Positions 15,841 to 24,606 are shown, numbered from the stretch's first letter. The stretch is 64,000 bases of DNA from Longispora albida DSM 44784 (GCF_000379825.1 NZ_KB903837.1:256762-320761), one strand, 5' to 3'. Numbers and translations: made by a program. The notes: a model not told the origin generated them from the letters alone.

Positions 15841-17262
15841 CTAGCTGAGCCGGCGGATGTCGCCATACGCCCGGTAGAAGCCGCCTCGGACGGACTCGCG
15901 CACCTCGTCCACCACGTACCGGGCGCCGGCCGTGCGGATCTGCTTCGGGAACTGGACGCGCCACGACTGCTGGAAGCCGGGGCTGACCACGCGCATCCGG
16001 AGCTCGCTGCCCGCCGCGTAGCACTCGACGATCACGCCGCCTGCTGCCTCGGCTACGGTCTCCACAGTGGACGAGGGGAGGATCGCGTCGAGCTTCGGCG
16101 CCTTGATGTCCCGGGTCTGCGGAACGGTACCGGCCTGGGCTGCCTTGATCGCGGCCTCGCTCGCGTCGATGCAGGCCAGCGAGCCGTCCGTGGTGACGAT
16201 GTACAGCCGCTCGTCCCGGTACTGCATGGAGAACGCCGAGCCGCAGCCGGTACCGAGCTTCCACAGCCGCGTGCCGTCGGCGTCGAAGCAGTACACGGAG
16301 GAGTGGTTGTCACCGGCGAACACGTACCGGCCGTCGGGCGACGTCGCGCACGAGTAGACCGAGGCGTCGCACTGGTACACCTTGAGCGGCTTGCCCGTCT
16401 TCGACAGCGCGTGCACCTGGTTGCGCACGGTACCGGCGTAGACGGCCTCCGCCTCCTGCCAGCCGAACAGCACGCCGCCCTTGGTGGACTGGTGCCACAG
16501 CTCCTTGCCGGTCTCCCAGTCGTACATGGTGACGCCGTTGGAGTGGCCCTGGTAGACGCCCAGGTCGTCGCAGCGCACCATCCAGCCGCCGGTGCCGTTG
16601 CCCGGCCGCCGCCACTGGAACTCGTCCTCGTGGTTGAACACCGAGATCCCGCCGCCGGCGTCGGAGACGCCGAGGACGCCGTCGTGGATGTCCAGCCAGT
16701 AGATGTCGACGTCGCGGGCGATCTCGTAGGAGACGCGGGGCGCCTTGCCCGACAGGTCGTACACGTTGCCGTCGTCGCAGCCAGCGTAGATCCAGTCGTC
16801 GTCGGCGACGATGCACTTCACGCCGTCCGGCAGCCGGTACTGCCGGGTGACCTGGCCGTCGAGCGCCAGGGTGTAGATCTGGCCGTCCTCGTTGCCCACC
16901 ATCGCCTTGTGCTCGTCGACGAAGATGCCGAAGGCCGAGGCGCCCGAGCGGAAACGCCACAGCACGGGAGCCCTGGAAGCCGTGGACACGACGCTCTGGA
17001 TGACACGGCGGGTGACGGCGCGGCGCTGGCGGACGCCCTGCACCGCCTCCTCGTACCCCTTGCGCATCTTCTCGCGGATCTTCTTCTGCGCCTCGGCCCT
17101 CGCCCTGGTGAGGTCGGCGAAGCTGCTCGTCTTCACCTGGCCGGACTCGCCGATCCGTCCATAGCGGATGGTCACCGTGCCGCCCTCGACCACGACCTCG
17201 TAGAACTTGTGCGATCCGCCGCCGTCCTCCGACAGCTCCAGATACGTCGTCTCGGTACTCAT
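15841..17262 (-). CDS. WGR-domain protein fused to a PQQ/WD-like beta-propeller
   Basis: The 473-aa protein starts with a WGR domain (residues about 1-75: KFYEVVVEGGTVTIRYGRIGE, then a basic helix QKKIREKMRKGYEEA). The rest consists of six or seven repeats of about 40 residues with patterns such as DGQIYTLALDGQV, DGNVYDLSGKAP and SSVYCFDADGTRLWKL, as in PQQ-type beta-propellers. WGR domains bind nucleic acids in PARPs and are often found with MolR/DUF4132 proteins in actinobacteria, which also occur in this window at 28.8 kb. A cytoplasmic scaffold or sensor is likely. The ATG at 17262 is the natural start; upstream codons belong to the divergent intergenic region. Confidence 0.85.
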   Translation of the reverse strand: MSTETTYLELSEDGGGSHKFYEVVVEGGTVTIRYGRIGESGQVKTSSFADLTRARAEAQKKIREKMRKGYEEAVQGVRQRRAVTRRVIQSVVSTASRAPVLWRFRSGASAFGIFVDEHKAMVGNEDGQIYTLALDGQVTRQYRLPDGVKCIVADDDWIYAGCDDGNVYDLSGKAPRVSYEIARDVDIYWLDIHDGVLGVSDAGGGISVFNHEDEFQWRRPGNGTGGWMVRCDDLGVYQGHSNGVTMYDWETGKELWHQSTKGGVLFGWQEAEAVYAGTVRNQVHALSKTGKPLKVYQCDASVYSCATSPDGRYVFAGDNHSSVYCFDADGTRLWKLGTGCGSAFSMQYRDERLYIVTTDGSLACIDASEAAIKAAQAGTVPQTRDIKAPKLDAILPSSTVETVAEAAGGVIVECYAAGSELRMRVVSPGFQQSWRVQFPKQIRTAGARYVVDEVRESVRGGFYRAYGDIRRLS

Positions 17263-17353
17263 AGGCGCGGAGCCTAACGGCGGGGTCTGACAAACCCGTT
17301 CCCGGCCGTTGGGCCGATGGCGCGGGCCGGCCGGGTTCGTAAAACTGGCGAGA

Positions 17354-17379
17354 CGTTCAGTCATCAATCGTTCGGTCAT
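17354..17379 (+). promoter_or_regulatory. Direct repeat upstream of the esterase gene
   Basis: CGTTCAGTCAT (17354-17364) and CGTTCGGTCAT (17369-17379) form an 11-bp direct repeat with a 15-bp period, ending 18 bases before the esterase ATG. It suggests a regulator binding in tandem, but no family is indicated. Confidence 0.4.
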
Positions 17380-17397
17380 ACTGACATCGGGGAGAGC

Positions 17398-18558
17398 ATG
17401 AACGCCGACGAGCTGATCCGCGGGGCCACCGGCAAGGGTTTCCGGCTGGAGAACCCGATCGTGGAGCCCTCCGGCACACCCGGAATGTCCACTGTGACCT
17501 TCACCTGGCAGGGCGAAGCAGAACAAGTAGTACTTCTGGGGCAGCTCGGCGACTTCTCCGACCTGAGCAAGACGGCCTTCACCCGGCACGAGGGTGACGA
17601 GTGGTCGCTGACCCTCGACCTGCCGGACAACCTGCGCGCGACCTACCGCATCCTCGTCGACCCGCCGGCCAACGAGCTGCTCCCGGAGCACTGGCCGTCG
17701 CTCCAGGTCCACCACGACCCGCGCAACCCCAGGGAGTTCGTCTTCCCCGGCGGGACGAAGCTGTCGGTCGTCGAGCTGCCTGACGCTCCGGCCCAGCCGT
17801 GGGTCAACGCCGGCGACTCTGTACCCGCAGGCAAGGTGACCGCCCACGACTCCGGCTACGACGATCGGGAGACCTGGGTCTACACGCCGCACGGCTACTC
17901 CACGGACGGCGCGCCGTATCCGCTGCTCGTCGTCTTCGACGGCGACGGGTACGTCACCGACACCGTTCCCGCGCCCACGATCCTGGACAACCTGATCGCG
18001 GCCGGCCGCATCCCGCCGGTCGTGGCGCTGTTCGTCCACAGTGGTCACGAGAACGCCCGGCGGAGCGAGGAACTGTCCTGTAACCCCGGGTACTTCGAGG
18101 AGCAGCTGGTCGGCGGGCTGCTGCCCTGGGTCCGCTCCGGCTGGCACGTCTCCGAGGCCCCGGCCACGGTCACCGGGTCGAGCCTCGGCGGCACGTTCGC
18201 GGCGTACGCGGCGCTGAGCCGCCCCGACCTGTTCGGCGCCGTCCTGTCCCAGTCGGGCTCCTTCGGCTGGAAGAACGAGCGGATGACCGGTTTCGAGCTG
18301 GCGGCGGACGTCGCGGACGGCCCGGCCCGCCCGATCCGCTGGTACCTGGAGGCCGGCTCGCTGGAGACCACGAAGTCGGTCCTCGCCGAGTCCATCCTGG
18401 ACGCGAACCGGCGGATGCGGGACGCGCTCCTGGCCCGGGGCTACGAGCTGCACTACTCCGAGTACTCCGGCGGCCACGACTACGTGAGCTGGCGGGGTTC
18501 GCTGGCCGACGGCCTGATCGCCCTGTACGGGGCGGATGTCCCGGACGAGGTGTCTTGA
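17398..18558 (+). CDS. Enterochelin esterase-like alpha/beta hydrolase
   Basis: The 386-aa protein combines an N-terminal beta-sandwich (residues about 30-140) like the lid domain of Fes-type enterobactin esterases with a C-terminal esterase D-type alpha/beta hydrolase. The nucleophile motif is GSSLGGTFAAYAALSRPDLF, with the catalytic His in SGGHDYVSW. No signal peptide is present. Fes enzymes open ferric siderophores inside the cell; a siderophore substrate here is plausible but not proven, and no siderophore genes are adjacent. The ATG at 17398 follows GGGGAGAG. It diverges from the WGR gene and is followed by a peroxiredoxin gene. Confidence 0.78.
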   Translation: MNADELIRGATGKGFRLENPIVEPSGTPGMSTVTFTWQGEAEQVVLLGQLGDFSDLSKTAFTRHEGDEWSLTLDLPDNLRATYRILVDPPANELLPEHWPSLQVHHDPRNPREFVFPGGTKLSVVELPDAPAQPWVNAGDSVPAGKVTAHDSGYDDRETWVYTPHGYSTDGAPYPLLVVFDGDGYVTDTVPAPTILDNLIAAGRIPPVVALFVHSGHENARRSEELSCNPGYFEEQLVGGLLPWVRSGWHVSEAPATVTGSSLGGTFAAYAALSRPDLFGAVLSQSGSFGWKNERMTGFELAADVADGPARPIRWYLEAGSLETTKSVLAESILDANRRMRDALLARGYELHYSEYSGGHDYVSWRGSLADGLIALYGADVPDEVS

Positions 18559-18607
18559 CCGTCACCTGCCCTGGTTCCTGAGGGTGCGAGGCTCTAGGGT
18601 TGCTGCC

Positions 18608-19057
18608 ATGAAGCCCGGAGACCTCGCCCCTGACTTCGAGCTGCCCGACCAGCAGGGCCAGCTCCGCAAGCTCAGCACGCTGCTGGCCGACGGCCCGGTG
18701 GTGCTGTTCTTCTACCCGGCGGCGATGACGGCCGGGTGCACCGCGGAGAGCTGCCACTTCCGCGACCTGGCGGCCGAGTTCGCGGAGGCCGGCGCGCAGC
18801 GGGTCGGGATCAGCCCCGACACCGTGGACAAGCAGAAGCAGTTCTCCGACATGCACGCGTTCGACTACCCGCTGCTGGCCGACGAGGGCGGGGCCGTCGC
18901 GGCGCAGTTCGGGGTGAAGCGCGGCATCGGCCTGCTCCCGGTCAAGCGGCACACCTTCGTGATCGGCAAGGACCGCCGGATCGTCGAGATCATCAAGAGC
19001 GAACTCCGGATGAGCGTGCACGCCGACAAGGCGCTCGAGGCGCTGCGCGCTATCTAG
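18608..19057 (+). CDS. Peroxiredoxin, BCP/PrxQ type
   Basis: The 149-aa AhpC/TSA-family thiol peroxidase opens with MKPGDLAPDFELPDQQG and has the peroxidatic cysteine in the motif TAGCTAESC. The second Cys five residues later is the resolving residue, typical of atypical two-Cys BCP/PrxQ enzymes. The usual PGxxTPGCT motif is altered to AAMTAGCT; the key Thr and Cys are retained. It reduces hydrogen and alkyl peroxides with thioredoxin. The start is the ATG at 18608, 50 bp after the esterase stop. Confidence 0.88.
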   Translation: MKPGDLAPDFELPDQQGQLRKLSTLLADGPVVLFFYPAAMTAGCTAESCHFRDLAAEFAEAGAQRVGISPDTVDKQKQFSDMHAFDYPLLADEGGAVAAQFGVKRGIGLLPVKRHTFVIGKDRRIVEIIKSELRMSVHADKALEALRAI

Positions 19058-19069
19058 TAGTACCGGCGC

Positions 19070-19204
19070 CTAGTGCGGCGGTTCGGGCAGCGGGCTGGGT
19101 GGCTCCACGGGGTCGTGCGGCTGGGGTTCCGGATCGTAGGGCCGCTCGATCGGGTCGGGCTCCGGCTGCGGGTCCGGCTGGTGGCGTATGGCAGTCGCGG
19201 ACAT
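19070..19204 (-). CDS. Small proline-rich protein (44 aa)
   Basis: This short ORF has an excellent ribosome-binding site (GGAGGTG) 4-5 bases before its ATG. After MSATAIRHQ the product is almost entirely Pro, Glu, Asp and His in short repeats such as DPQPEPDPIE and PHDPVEPPSP, so it should be disordered and acidic. It has no recognised family. The codon bias and ribosome site favour a real gene. Confidence 0.5.
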   Translation of the reverse strand: MSATAIRHQPDPQPEPDPIERPYDPEPQPHDPVEPPSPLPEPPH

Positions 19205-19277
19205 GGCGCACCTCCTGGCAGGGCCTGTGATCAGGTCTGCCAGGAGGTCATACCCCGTGGTTGGCCAGGACAAACTC

Positions 19278-19721
19278 TCAGACGCTCGCGCCCTCGGGCT
19301 CGGGCGCGGGTGCCGTCGTGCGGCTGCGGCTCAGCACCGCGTCGAGTGACAGCGGACCCGCGCCGGTGAAGACGATGAGGAAGAAGGCCCAGCAGTACAT
19401 CGCCGAGGCGACGCCGCCGTTCTGGATGGGCAGGAGCCCGGTCTCCTGGTGGACGACGAAGTACGCGTAGGCCATCGAGCCGGAGCTGATCAGCGCCGCG
19501 ATCCGGGTGCCGAGGCCGAGCATCACGAGGATGCCGCCGACGAGCTGAATGACGCCGGCCCACCAGCCGGGCCAGGTGCCGAAGGCGACCGTGCCGCCCT
19601 TGCCCATGAATCCGCCGAACCAGCCGAGCACCGAGGACGCGCCGTGGCACGCGAACAGGAAACCAACCACCATGCGGAACAGTGATACGACATGTCCCTG
19701 CATTTTGTTGAGGTACGCCAT
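19278..19721 (-). CDS. DoxX-family membrane protein
   Basis: The 147-aa protein has four predicted transmembrane segments. It carries DoxX features: LFRMVVGFLFACHGASSVLGWFGG in helix 1, GVIQLVGGILVMLGLGTRIAALISSGSMAYAYF, and a C-terminal FFLIVFTGAGPLSLDAVL. Actinobacterial DoxX proteins are associated with membrane redox or thiol stress complexes; the exact role is open. The start region lacks a good ribosome site; the ATG at 19721 is the first in frame. An IdeR-like box lies 54 bp upstream, so iron control is possible for this gene, for the divergent peptidase, or for both. Confidence 0.8.
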   Translation of the reverse strand: MAYLNKMQGHVVSLFRMVVGFLFACHGASSVLGWFGGFMGKGGTVAFGTWPGWWAGVIQLVGGILVMLGLGTRIAALISSGSMAYAYFVVHQETGLLPIQNGGVASAMYCWAFFLIVFTGAGPLSLDAVLSRSRTTAPAPEPEGASV

Positions 19722-19774
19722 ATGAAGATGCTTGCGAGCGACGTCACCCGTGTCAATGTTTGACCGAGCAAATT

Positions 19775-19793
19775 TTAGGTTAGCCTAACTCGT
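19775..19793. promoter_or_regulatory. IdeR/DtxR-like iron box
   Basis: TTAGGTTAGCCTAACTCGT matches the iron-box consensus TTAGGTTAGGCTAACCTAA at 14 of 19 positions, including the whole left half and the core palindrome. It lies between the divergent DoxX and S9 peptidase genes. Fe2+-bound repressor would shut off one or both. Confidence 0.65.
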
Positions 19794-19810
19794 GGTATGT
19801 GATATACCAC
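19792..19810. promoter_or_regulatory. Second inverted repeat adjoining the iron box
   Basis: GTGGTAT (19792-19798) and ATACCAC (19804-19810) flank GTGAT and end only 4 bases before the peptidase ATG. A repressor here would block transcription or initiation. It abuts the iron-box right end, so two regulators may compete. Confidence 0.5.
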
Positions 19811-19814
19811 TACC

Positions 19815-21818
19815 ATGCCTGACCAGTACCTCGCTGACTCGGCCCGGACCGGCCGGTTCTCCTTCGGCGCCCCCCGGGCCATTACCGTGACCTCCGGCGG
19901 CTCCGGCCTGCTCCTTCTTCGTTCCAGTGGCCCGTCAGACCCGGTCGACGCACTGTGGACGGTCGATGTGGCCACCGGTGCCGAGCGGCGGCTCGCCGAC
20001 CCACTCGACCTCTTCGGCCGGCCCGTCGCCCGGGAAGATCTGCCGGCGGCGGAAAGGATGCTGCGGGAGCGGCTCCGGCTCCAGGCGGCCGGGATCGGGT
20101 CGTACGCGAGCGACGGCGAGGTCGCGGTCTTCACACTCGGCGGCCGGCTGTTCGAGGTGACCCTCAGCGGTGCCGAGACCCGGGAGATCGAGACGGGCGG
20201 CCGGGCCTGGGACCCGCGCCCGAGGGCCGGCCGGGTGGCGTACGTCGAGGACGACGCCGTGTACGTGACCGGGATCGGGCAGCTCACCCCCGACGACGGC
20301 GCCCGGTGGGGCATCTCCGACTTCAACACCGCTGAGGAGCTGGGCCGCAGCCGGGGCCACTGGTGGCTCGACGACGGCACGCTGCTGATCGTCCGGACCG
20401 ACGAGTCGATGCTCAGCCGCCGCCACGTCGCCGACCCGGCCAGCCCGGAGGAGCCGGTGGCCACGTTCGCGTATCCGCTGGTGGGCGGCCCGATCGCGGA
20501 CACGGCGCTGTACGTGGTGGCGCTGGACGGCACGCGGAACGAAGTGATCTGGGACCGGCAGACCTATCCGTACCTGACCGAGGTGGACGGCCGGATCATC
20601 ACCGTCTACGACCGGCTCCAGCAGAACTGCCAGCTGCTGGAGATCACGAAGGGCGGGCAGACGACGCAGCGGGCCGCGCTGGCCGACGAGTACTGGATCG
20701 AGCAGGCCGGCGGCCTCCCGGCCCTGCTCGACGACGGCCGGATGCTGCACACGATCGACGGCGAGACGCGCTCGCTGGCCGTGGGCGGCAAGGTCATCAC
20801 GCCGCCGGAGCTGTACGTGCGCCGCTACGCAGGCGTCCTCGGCGACGAGCTGGTCATCGAGGCCGGCGTCGGCGACCCCTCCGAGCAGCACCTCTTCCTG
20901 GTCACGCTGGACGGCGAGCTGACCAGGCTCACACACCAGCCCGGTGTGCACAGCGCCATCACGGGCGGCGCGACCATCGTCGTCACGAGCGCCACCGTGG
21001 ACGGTGTTGTCCGCACGGCTGGCGGGCACACGCTGACCGACCTGGCCGCCAAGTTCCCGTACCGGGTGGAGCCGATCCTCGCCCGCGTGACCGAGCACCA
21101 GATCCCGACCGCCGTCGTGTACCCGCGCGGCCACGTGCCCGGCACCAAGCTGCCCGTGCTCATCGACATCTACGGCGGGCCCGGGTACCAGGACATCGCG
21201 CTGGAGCCGCGCCGCTGGAACAAGAAGCAGTGGTGGGCCGACCAGGGCTTCGCGGTCGTGACGATCGACAACCGTGGTACCCCGAACGTGTCGCCGGCCT
21301 TCACCCGCGCCATCTTCCGCGGCTGGTCGCAGGTCGTGCTCGACGACCAGGTCGCCGCGCTGCACGAGCTGGCCGCCGCGCATCCCGACTTCGACCTCAC
21401 CCGGGTCGGGATGCGCGGCTGGTCCTACGGCGGGTACCTGTCGGCGCTCGCGGTGCTGCGCAGGCCGGACGTGTTCCACGCTGGCTCGGCTGGCGCGCCG
21501 CCGACCGACTTCCGGTGGTACGACACGGCGTACACCGAGCGGTACCTGGGGCTGCCTGCGGAGAACCCGGATGGCTACGCGGCCGACGCGCTGATCGGCG
21601 ACGCGGCGAAGCTGAGCCGGCCCCTGCTGCTGATCCACGGGTACGCCGACGACAACGTGCACCCGCTGCACACGGTCCGGCTGTCGGAGGCGCTGACCGG
21701 TGCCGCCCAGCCGCACAACGTCCTCATGCTGCCGGGCGTGAGCCACATGACGCCGCCGGGGCTCCAGGAGGACCTGGCGCTGATCGAGCTCGACTTCCTG
21801 CGGAAGGCGCTCGGCTGA
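19815..21818 (+). CDS. S9-family serine peptidase (dipeptidyl-peptidase IV/prolyl oligopeptidase-like)
   Basis: The 667-aa protein has an N-terminal beta-propeller (residues about 40-400) and a C-terminal alpha/beta hydrolase. The catalytic triad is visible: Ser537 in GWSYGGYLS, Asp in GYADDNVHP (612/613), and His644 in VSHMTPP. There is no signal peptide, so it is probably cytoplasmic. S9 enzymes cut short or unfolded peptides, often after Pro; some class III lanthipeptide clusters use S9 proteases to trim leaders. The stop is one base from the GH36 start and the run continues to the peptide genes at 24.4 kb, so a peptide-processing role is possible but inferred. Confidence 0.88.
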   Translation: MPDQYLADSARTGRFSFGAPRAITVTSGGSGLLLLRSSGPSDPVDALWTVDVATGAERRLADPLDLFGRPVAREDLPAAERMLRERLRLQAAGIGSYASDGEVAVFTLGGRLFEVTLSGAETREIETGGRAWDPRPRAGRVAYVEDDAVYVTGIGQLTPDDGARWGISDFNTAEELGRSRGHWWLDDGTLLIVRTDESMLSRRHVADPASPEEPVATFAYPLVGGPIADTALYVVALDGTRNEVIWDRQTYPYLTEVDGRIITVYDRLQQNCQLLEITKGGQTTQRAALADEYWIEQAGGLPALLDDGRMLHTIDGETRSLAVGGKVITPPELYVRRYAGVLGDELVIEAGVGDPSEQHLFLVTLDGELTRLTHQPGVHSAITGGATIVVTSATVDGVVRTAGGHTLTDLAAKFPYRVEPILARVTEHQIPTAVVYPRGHVPGTKLPVLIDIYGGPGYQDIALEPRRWNKKQWWADQGFAVVTIDNRGTPNVSPAFTRAIFRGWSQVVLDDQVAALHELAAAHPDFDLTRVGMRGWSYGGYLSALAVLRRPDVFHAGSAGAPPTDFRWYDTAYTERYLGLPAENPDGYAADALIGDAAKLSRPLLLIHGYADDNVHPLHTVRLSEALTGAAQPHNVLMLPGVSHMTPPGLQEDLALIELDFLRKALG

Positions 21819-21819
21819 C

Positions 21820-23472
21820 ATGGTATGGCGACCGTACGGCACCAGTGCCGCCGACCCCGTCCACATCGCGCTGCCGGGCCTGACGCTCGAAGTGGACGGG
21901 GCCGCCCCGGACATCACCGAGGAGGACGGCGTCATCGTCGTCCGGCTCGGCGGCGGCCGGGTGGAGTGGGCGATCCCGTGCGCGGACGCCGTCGCGTACT
22001 GGACGCCGGACAGCGACCGGCCGCGCTGGCTCCCCCCGTCGTGGGCGCGCCCGCCGAAGGTGATGCTGTCGCGGGGCGCTCCGGTCGCGGTACTCATCGG
22101 GGCCGGGGACGACAGCCTGTGCACGGCGGCGCTCAGCCCGGTACCGGGTGAGGCCGTCCTGACGGGTGGCGTGGTCGAGGAGACCGGGGAGTTCCGGTTC
22201 TGGGCGGAGTACGCCGAGCCGTTCGAGCTGCGGATCGACCTGCGGCGGGTGCACTTCGCCGCCGCGCTGGGCGAGGTCGCGGCGTGGTGGCAGGGTGACA
22301 GTGCGCGGTCTGTGCCGCTGGCAGCCCGGCTGCCGACCTACTGCACCTGGTATGCCCTGCACCAGCACGTGACGGCTGAGGCCGTCGAGGAGCAGGCGGT
22401 TCTGGCCGCCGGGCTGGGCTGCTCGGCCATCATCGTGGACGACGGCTGGCAGACGGCCGACACGGGGCGCGGGTATGGCCACTGTGGAGAGTGGGAGCCC
22501 GTCTTCCCGGACATGCCGGGTCATGTGCATCGGGTGCGGTCGCTCGGGCTCGCGTACATCCTGTGGTTCGCCCTGCCCTTCCTGGGTGAGCGGTCCGCGG
22601 CCTGGAGTGAGCTGAAACCCTTGCTGCTCAAGGAGATTCCGGACCTTCAGGCGGGTGTGCTCGATCCGCGGCACGCCGAGGTCCGCGACTTCCTGACCGG
22701 CAAGCTCTCCGCAGCCGTGGCCGAGTGGGGCTGCGACGGGCTCAAGGTCGACTTCGTGGACACGTATGCCGACCCGGACGTCATGCCTGCCCTGGCCCAG
22801 CTGCTCGGGCAGCTCGACGCCCGGCTGCGCGAGGTCAGGCCCGACGTCCTGGTCGAGCACCGGCAGAACTACGTCAGCCCCCTGCTGTGGCCGTACGCGA
22901 CGATGGTCCGCGCCGCCGACTGCCCGCTGTCGCCGGCGGAGAACCGGCAGCGGATCATCGACCTGCGGCTGACCGCCGGCCCGCTCGCCGTGCACGCCGA
23001 CCCGGTCACGTGGCACCCGGCAAGCTCGCCGGAGGACATCGCCGCCCAATTGATCAATGCCATTTTCGGTGTACCGCAGATCTCCGCCGACCTCACGGCG
23101 CTGACGGACGCGCAACGAGCAGCCGTGGCCTTCTGGCTGGGTTTCTCCCGCGAGCACCTGGGCGTCCTCCAGCTCGGCCTGCTCCGGCCGGCGCGCGCCG
23201 AGCAGGGCTATCCGCTGGTCGTCGCGACCGACGGCGTCACCACGATCGCCGGGCGGTACTCGGCGCTGCCGGTCGAGGTGCCGGGCGGGCGGCTGCTGGT
23301 CGCCAACGCCGACGCCGACGAGCGCGTGATCCTCGCGGCAGAGCCGGGCCAGACGCGAAATGCCGAGGTCAGGGGCTGCACGGGTGTGGTGGTATGGGCC
23401 GGGCCGGTGGACTTCCCGGCCGGGCTCGCCACGGTCCGGGTGCCGAGGGGCGGGCTGCTGAGCGTGGCGTGA
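21820..23472 (+). CDS. GH36-type alpha-galactosidase-like glycoside hydrolase
   Basis: The 550-aa protein has a (beta/alpha)8 core with GH36/GH-D clan motifs: YCTWYAL (174-180), VDDGWQ (206-211), the nucleophile Asp311 in GLKVDFVDTY, and a plausible acid/base Asp367 in VRAADCPLSP. An N-terminal beta domain and a short C-terminal beta sheet frame it. It is shorter than classical 700-aa GH36 enzymes and lacks a signal peptide, implying cytoplasmic action on imported alpha-galactosides or on a glycoconjugate. The ATG is one base after the peptidase stop. Confidence 0.82.
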   Translation: MVWRPYGTSAADPVHIALPGLTLEVDGAAPDITEEDGVIVVRLGGGRVEWAIPCADAVAYWTPDSDRPRWLPPSWARPPKVMLSRGAPVAVLIGAGDDSLCTAALSPVPGEAVLTGGVVEETGEFRFWAEYAEPFELRIDLRRVHFAAALGEVAAWWQGDSARSVPLAARLPTYCTWYALHQHVTAEAVEEQAVLAAGLGCSAIIVDDGWQTADTGRGYGHCGEWEPVFPDMPGHVHRVRSLGLAYILWFALPFLGERSAAWSELKPLLLKEIPDLQAGVLDPRHAEVRDFLTGKLSAAVAEWGCDGLKVDFVDTYADPDVMPALAQLLGQLDARLREVRPDVLVEHRQNYVSPLLWPYATMVRAADCPLSPAENRQRIIDLRLTAGPLAVHADPVTWHPASSPEDIAAQLINAIFGVPQISADLTALTDAQRAAVAFWLGFSREHLGVLQLGLLRPARAEQGYPLVVATDGVTTIAGRYSALPVEVPGGRLLVANADADERVILAAEPGQTRNAEVRGCTGVVVWAGPVDFPAGLATVRVPRGGLLSVA

Positions 23473-23483
23473 GGGAGAAGCGG

Positions 23484-24371
23484 GTGCGGGTACGGGGGTA
23501 CCGGGACGAGGACTTCCCGGCTGTGGTGGAGGCCGTGGCCGGCTGGATCGCGGCGGCGGGCCGGGCCGGGTACGACCACGTGGGCGAGATCCCGCACCGG
23601 ATCTACGAGAACCTGCGCGGCCGGTACCCGGTGGGCGACGTCGTGCGGCTGTGGGCGGACGAGGGCGGGATCGCGGGGCTGGCGATCTGCCGCCGCTTCG
23701 GGAACGCCTTCGACGTGTTCACTGCGCCCCGGCTGCGCGGTACCGAGGCCGAGGCCGCGATGATCCGGCATGCCGTGGAGGTGACGGCGGCCGGGACGAG
23801 CGAGGAGTACGTGCTCACGGACGTGTGGGACTCTGACGCTGCCCGGGTGGAGGTGCTGGAACGGCTGGGCTTCGAGTACTTCCGGGTCTGGGACGACATC
23901 CGGGAGCGGGATCTGGCCCGGTTGCCGCCCGTCTCCACAGTGGATCGATATGTCGTCCGCAGTGCCACCTTGGACGACGCCGGCCAGCTCGCCGAAGCGC
24001 GGAACCAGTCGTTCGGCGAGGACTGGACGGGGCGTCAGTACCGGGACGCCGTGATGACCAAGCCGGGCTACGATCCGGCGCGCGAGATCGTGGCTGTGAC
24101 GGCGGACGGGCGGGTCGCCGCGTACACCGTGTGGTGGTCCGATCCGGTCAACGGGATCGGGCACTTCGAGCCGGTCGGTACACACCGGGAATTCCAGCGG
24201 CAGGGCCTCGGGCGCGCCGTCATGCTGCACGCCATGCATGCCATGCGCGCTGCTGGACTGACTCGCGTGACCGTCAACCACAACGCGGAGAACGTCCCAG
24301 CGGAGGCGCTCTACACCAGCCTGGGCTTCGTCGGCAGCGGCCGGACACTGGGCTTCAAAGTCAAGGTCTAG
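23484..24371 (+). CDS. Tandem GNAT-fold acetyltransferase
   Basis: The 295-aa protein contains two GNAT-like halves. The first (residues about 1-150: VRVRGYRDEDFPAVVEAVAGW to VEVLERLGFEYF) has lost the clear acetyl-CoA loop. The second (155-295) is intact, with GTHREFQRQGLGRAVMLHAMHAM as the acetyl-CoA binding motif A and a typical ALYTSLGFVGSGRTLGFKV end. It should transfer an acetyl group to an amine; the substrate is unknown. I favour the GTG at 23484 with GGGAG upstream; another GTG overlapping the GH36 stop (23469) is possible. The gene continues the S9-GH36 run and precedes the two small peptide genes. Confidence 0.8.
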   Translation: MRVRGYRDEDFPAVVEAVAGWIAAAGRAGYDHVGEIPHRIYENLRGRYPVGDVVRLWADEGGIAGLAICRRFGNAFDVFTAPRLRGTEAEAAMIRHAVEVTAAGTSEEYVLTDVWDSDAARVEVLERLGFEYFRVWDDIRERDLARLPPVSTVDRYVVRSATLDDAGQLAEARNQSFGEDWTGRQYRDAVMTKPGYDPAREIVAVTADGRVAAYTVWWSDPVNGIGHFEPVGTHREFQRQGLGRAVMLHAMHAMRAAGLTRVTVNHNAENVPAEALYTSLGFVGSGRTLGFKVKV

Positions 24372-24441
24372 CCGCCAGTCCAATGTGGTCGCACAATGAT
24401 GACGCCACGGGGCTACTCCGACCTGAAGCAGGGAGACAGCG

Positions 24442-24606
24442 ATGCGCGCTGAGGACGTCGTCCGTTCCTGGAAGGACCCGGACAACACGGCTGCCGACCA
24501 CCCGGCCGGGCAGATCTCGCTCGCGGTGACCGCGATCGCCGGCTGGCCGTTCAGCGACCTGATGGACTGCACGACCTTCCCGAACGACGAAGACGAGATC
24601 TGGTAA
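24442..24606 (+). CDS. 54-aa peptide A with a mersacidin-type lanthipeptide leader
   Basis: The ATG at 24442 has GGGAG 6 bases upstream. Residues 4-13 (EDVVRSWKDP) and 20-24 (HPAGQ) match the leader of mersacidin/lichenicidin-family precursors (pattern I-I-R-S-W-K-D-P ... N-P-A-G). The C-terminal part contains one cysteine, Cys43, followed by Thr44-Thr45-Phe46 and an acidic tail ending DEIW. Aligned without gaps to peptide B, 28 of 54 residues are identical. A single Cys and no LanM gene nearby make a classical multi-ring lantibiotic unlikely; a different modification or signal peptide is possible. Confidence 0.75.
   Translation: MRAEDVVRSWKDPDNTAADHPAGQISLAVTAIAGWPFSDLMDCTTFPNDEDEIW

Noticed and set aside
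15841-18477. 878-codon reading of the WGR gene
   Set aside because: The extra N-terminal 405 codons are antisense to the esterase gene; the WGR domain starts right at the ATG at 17262.
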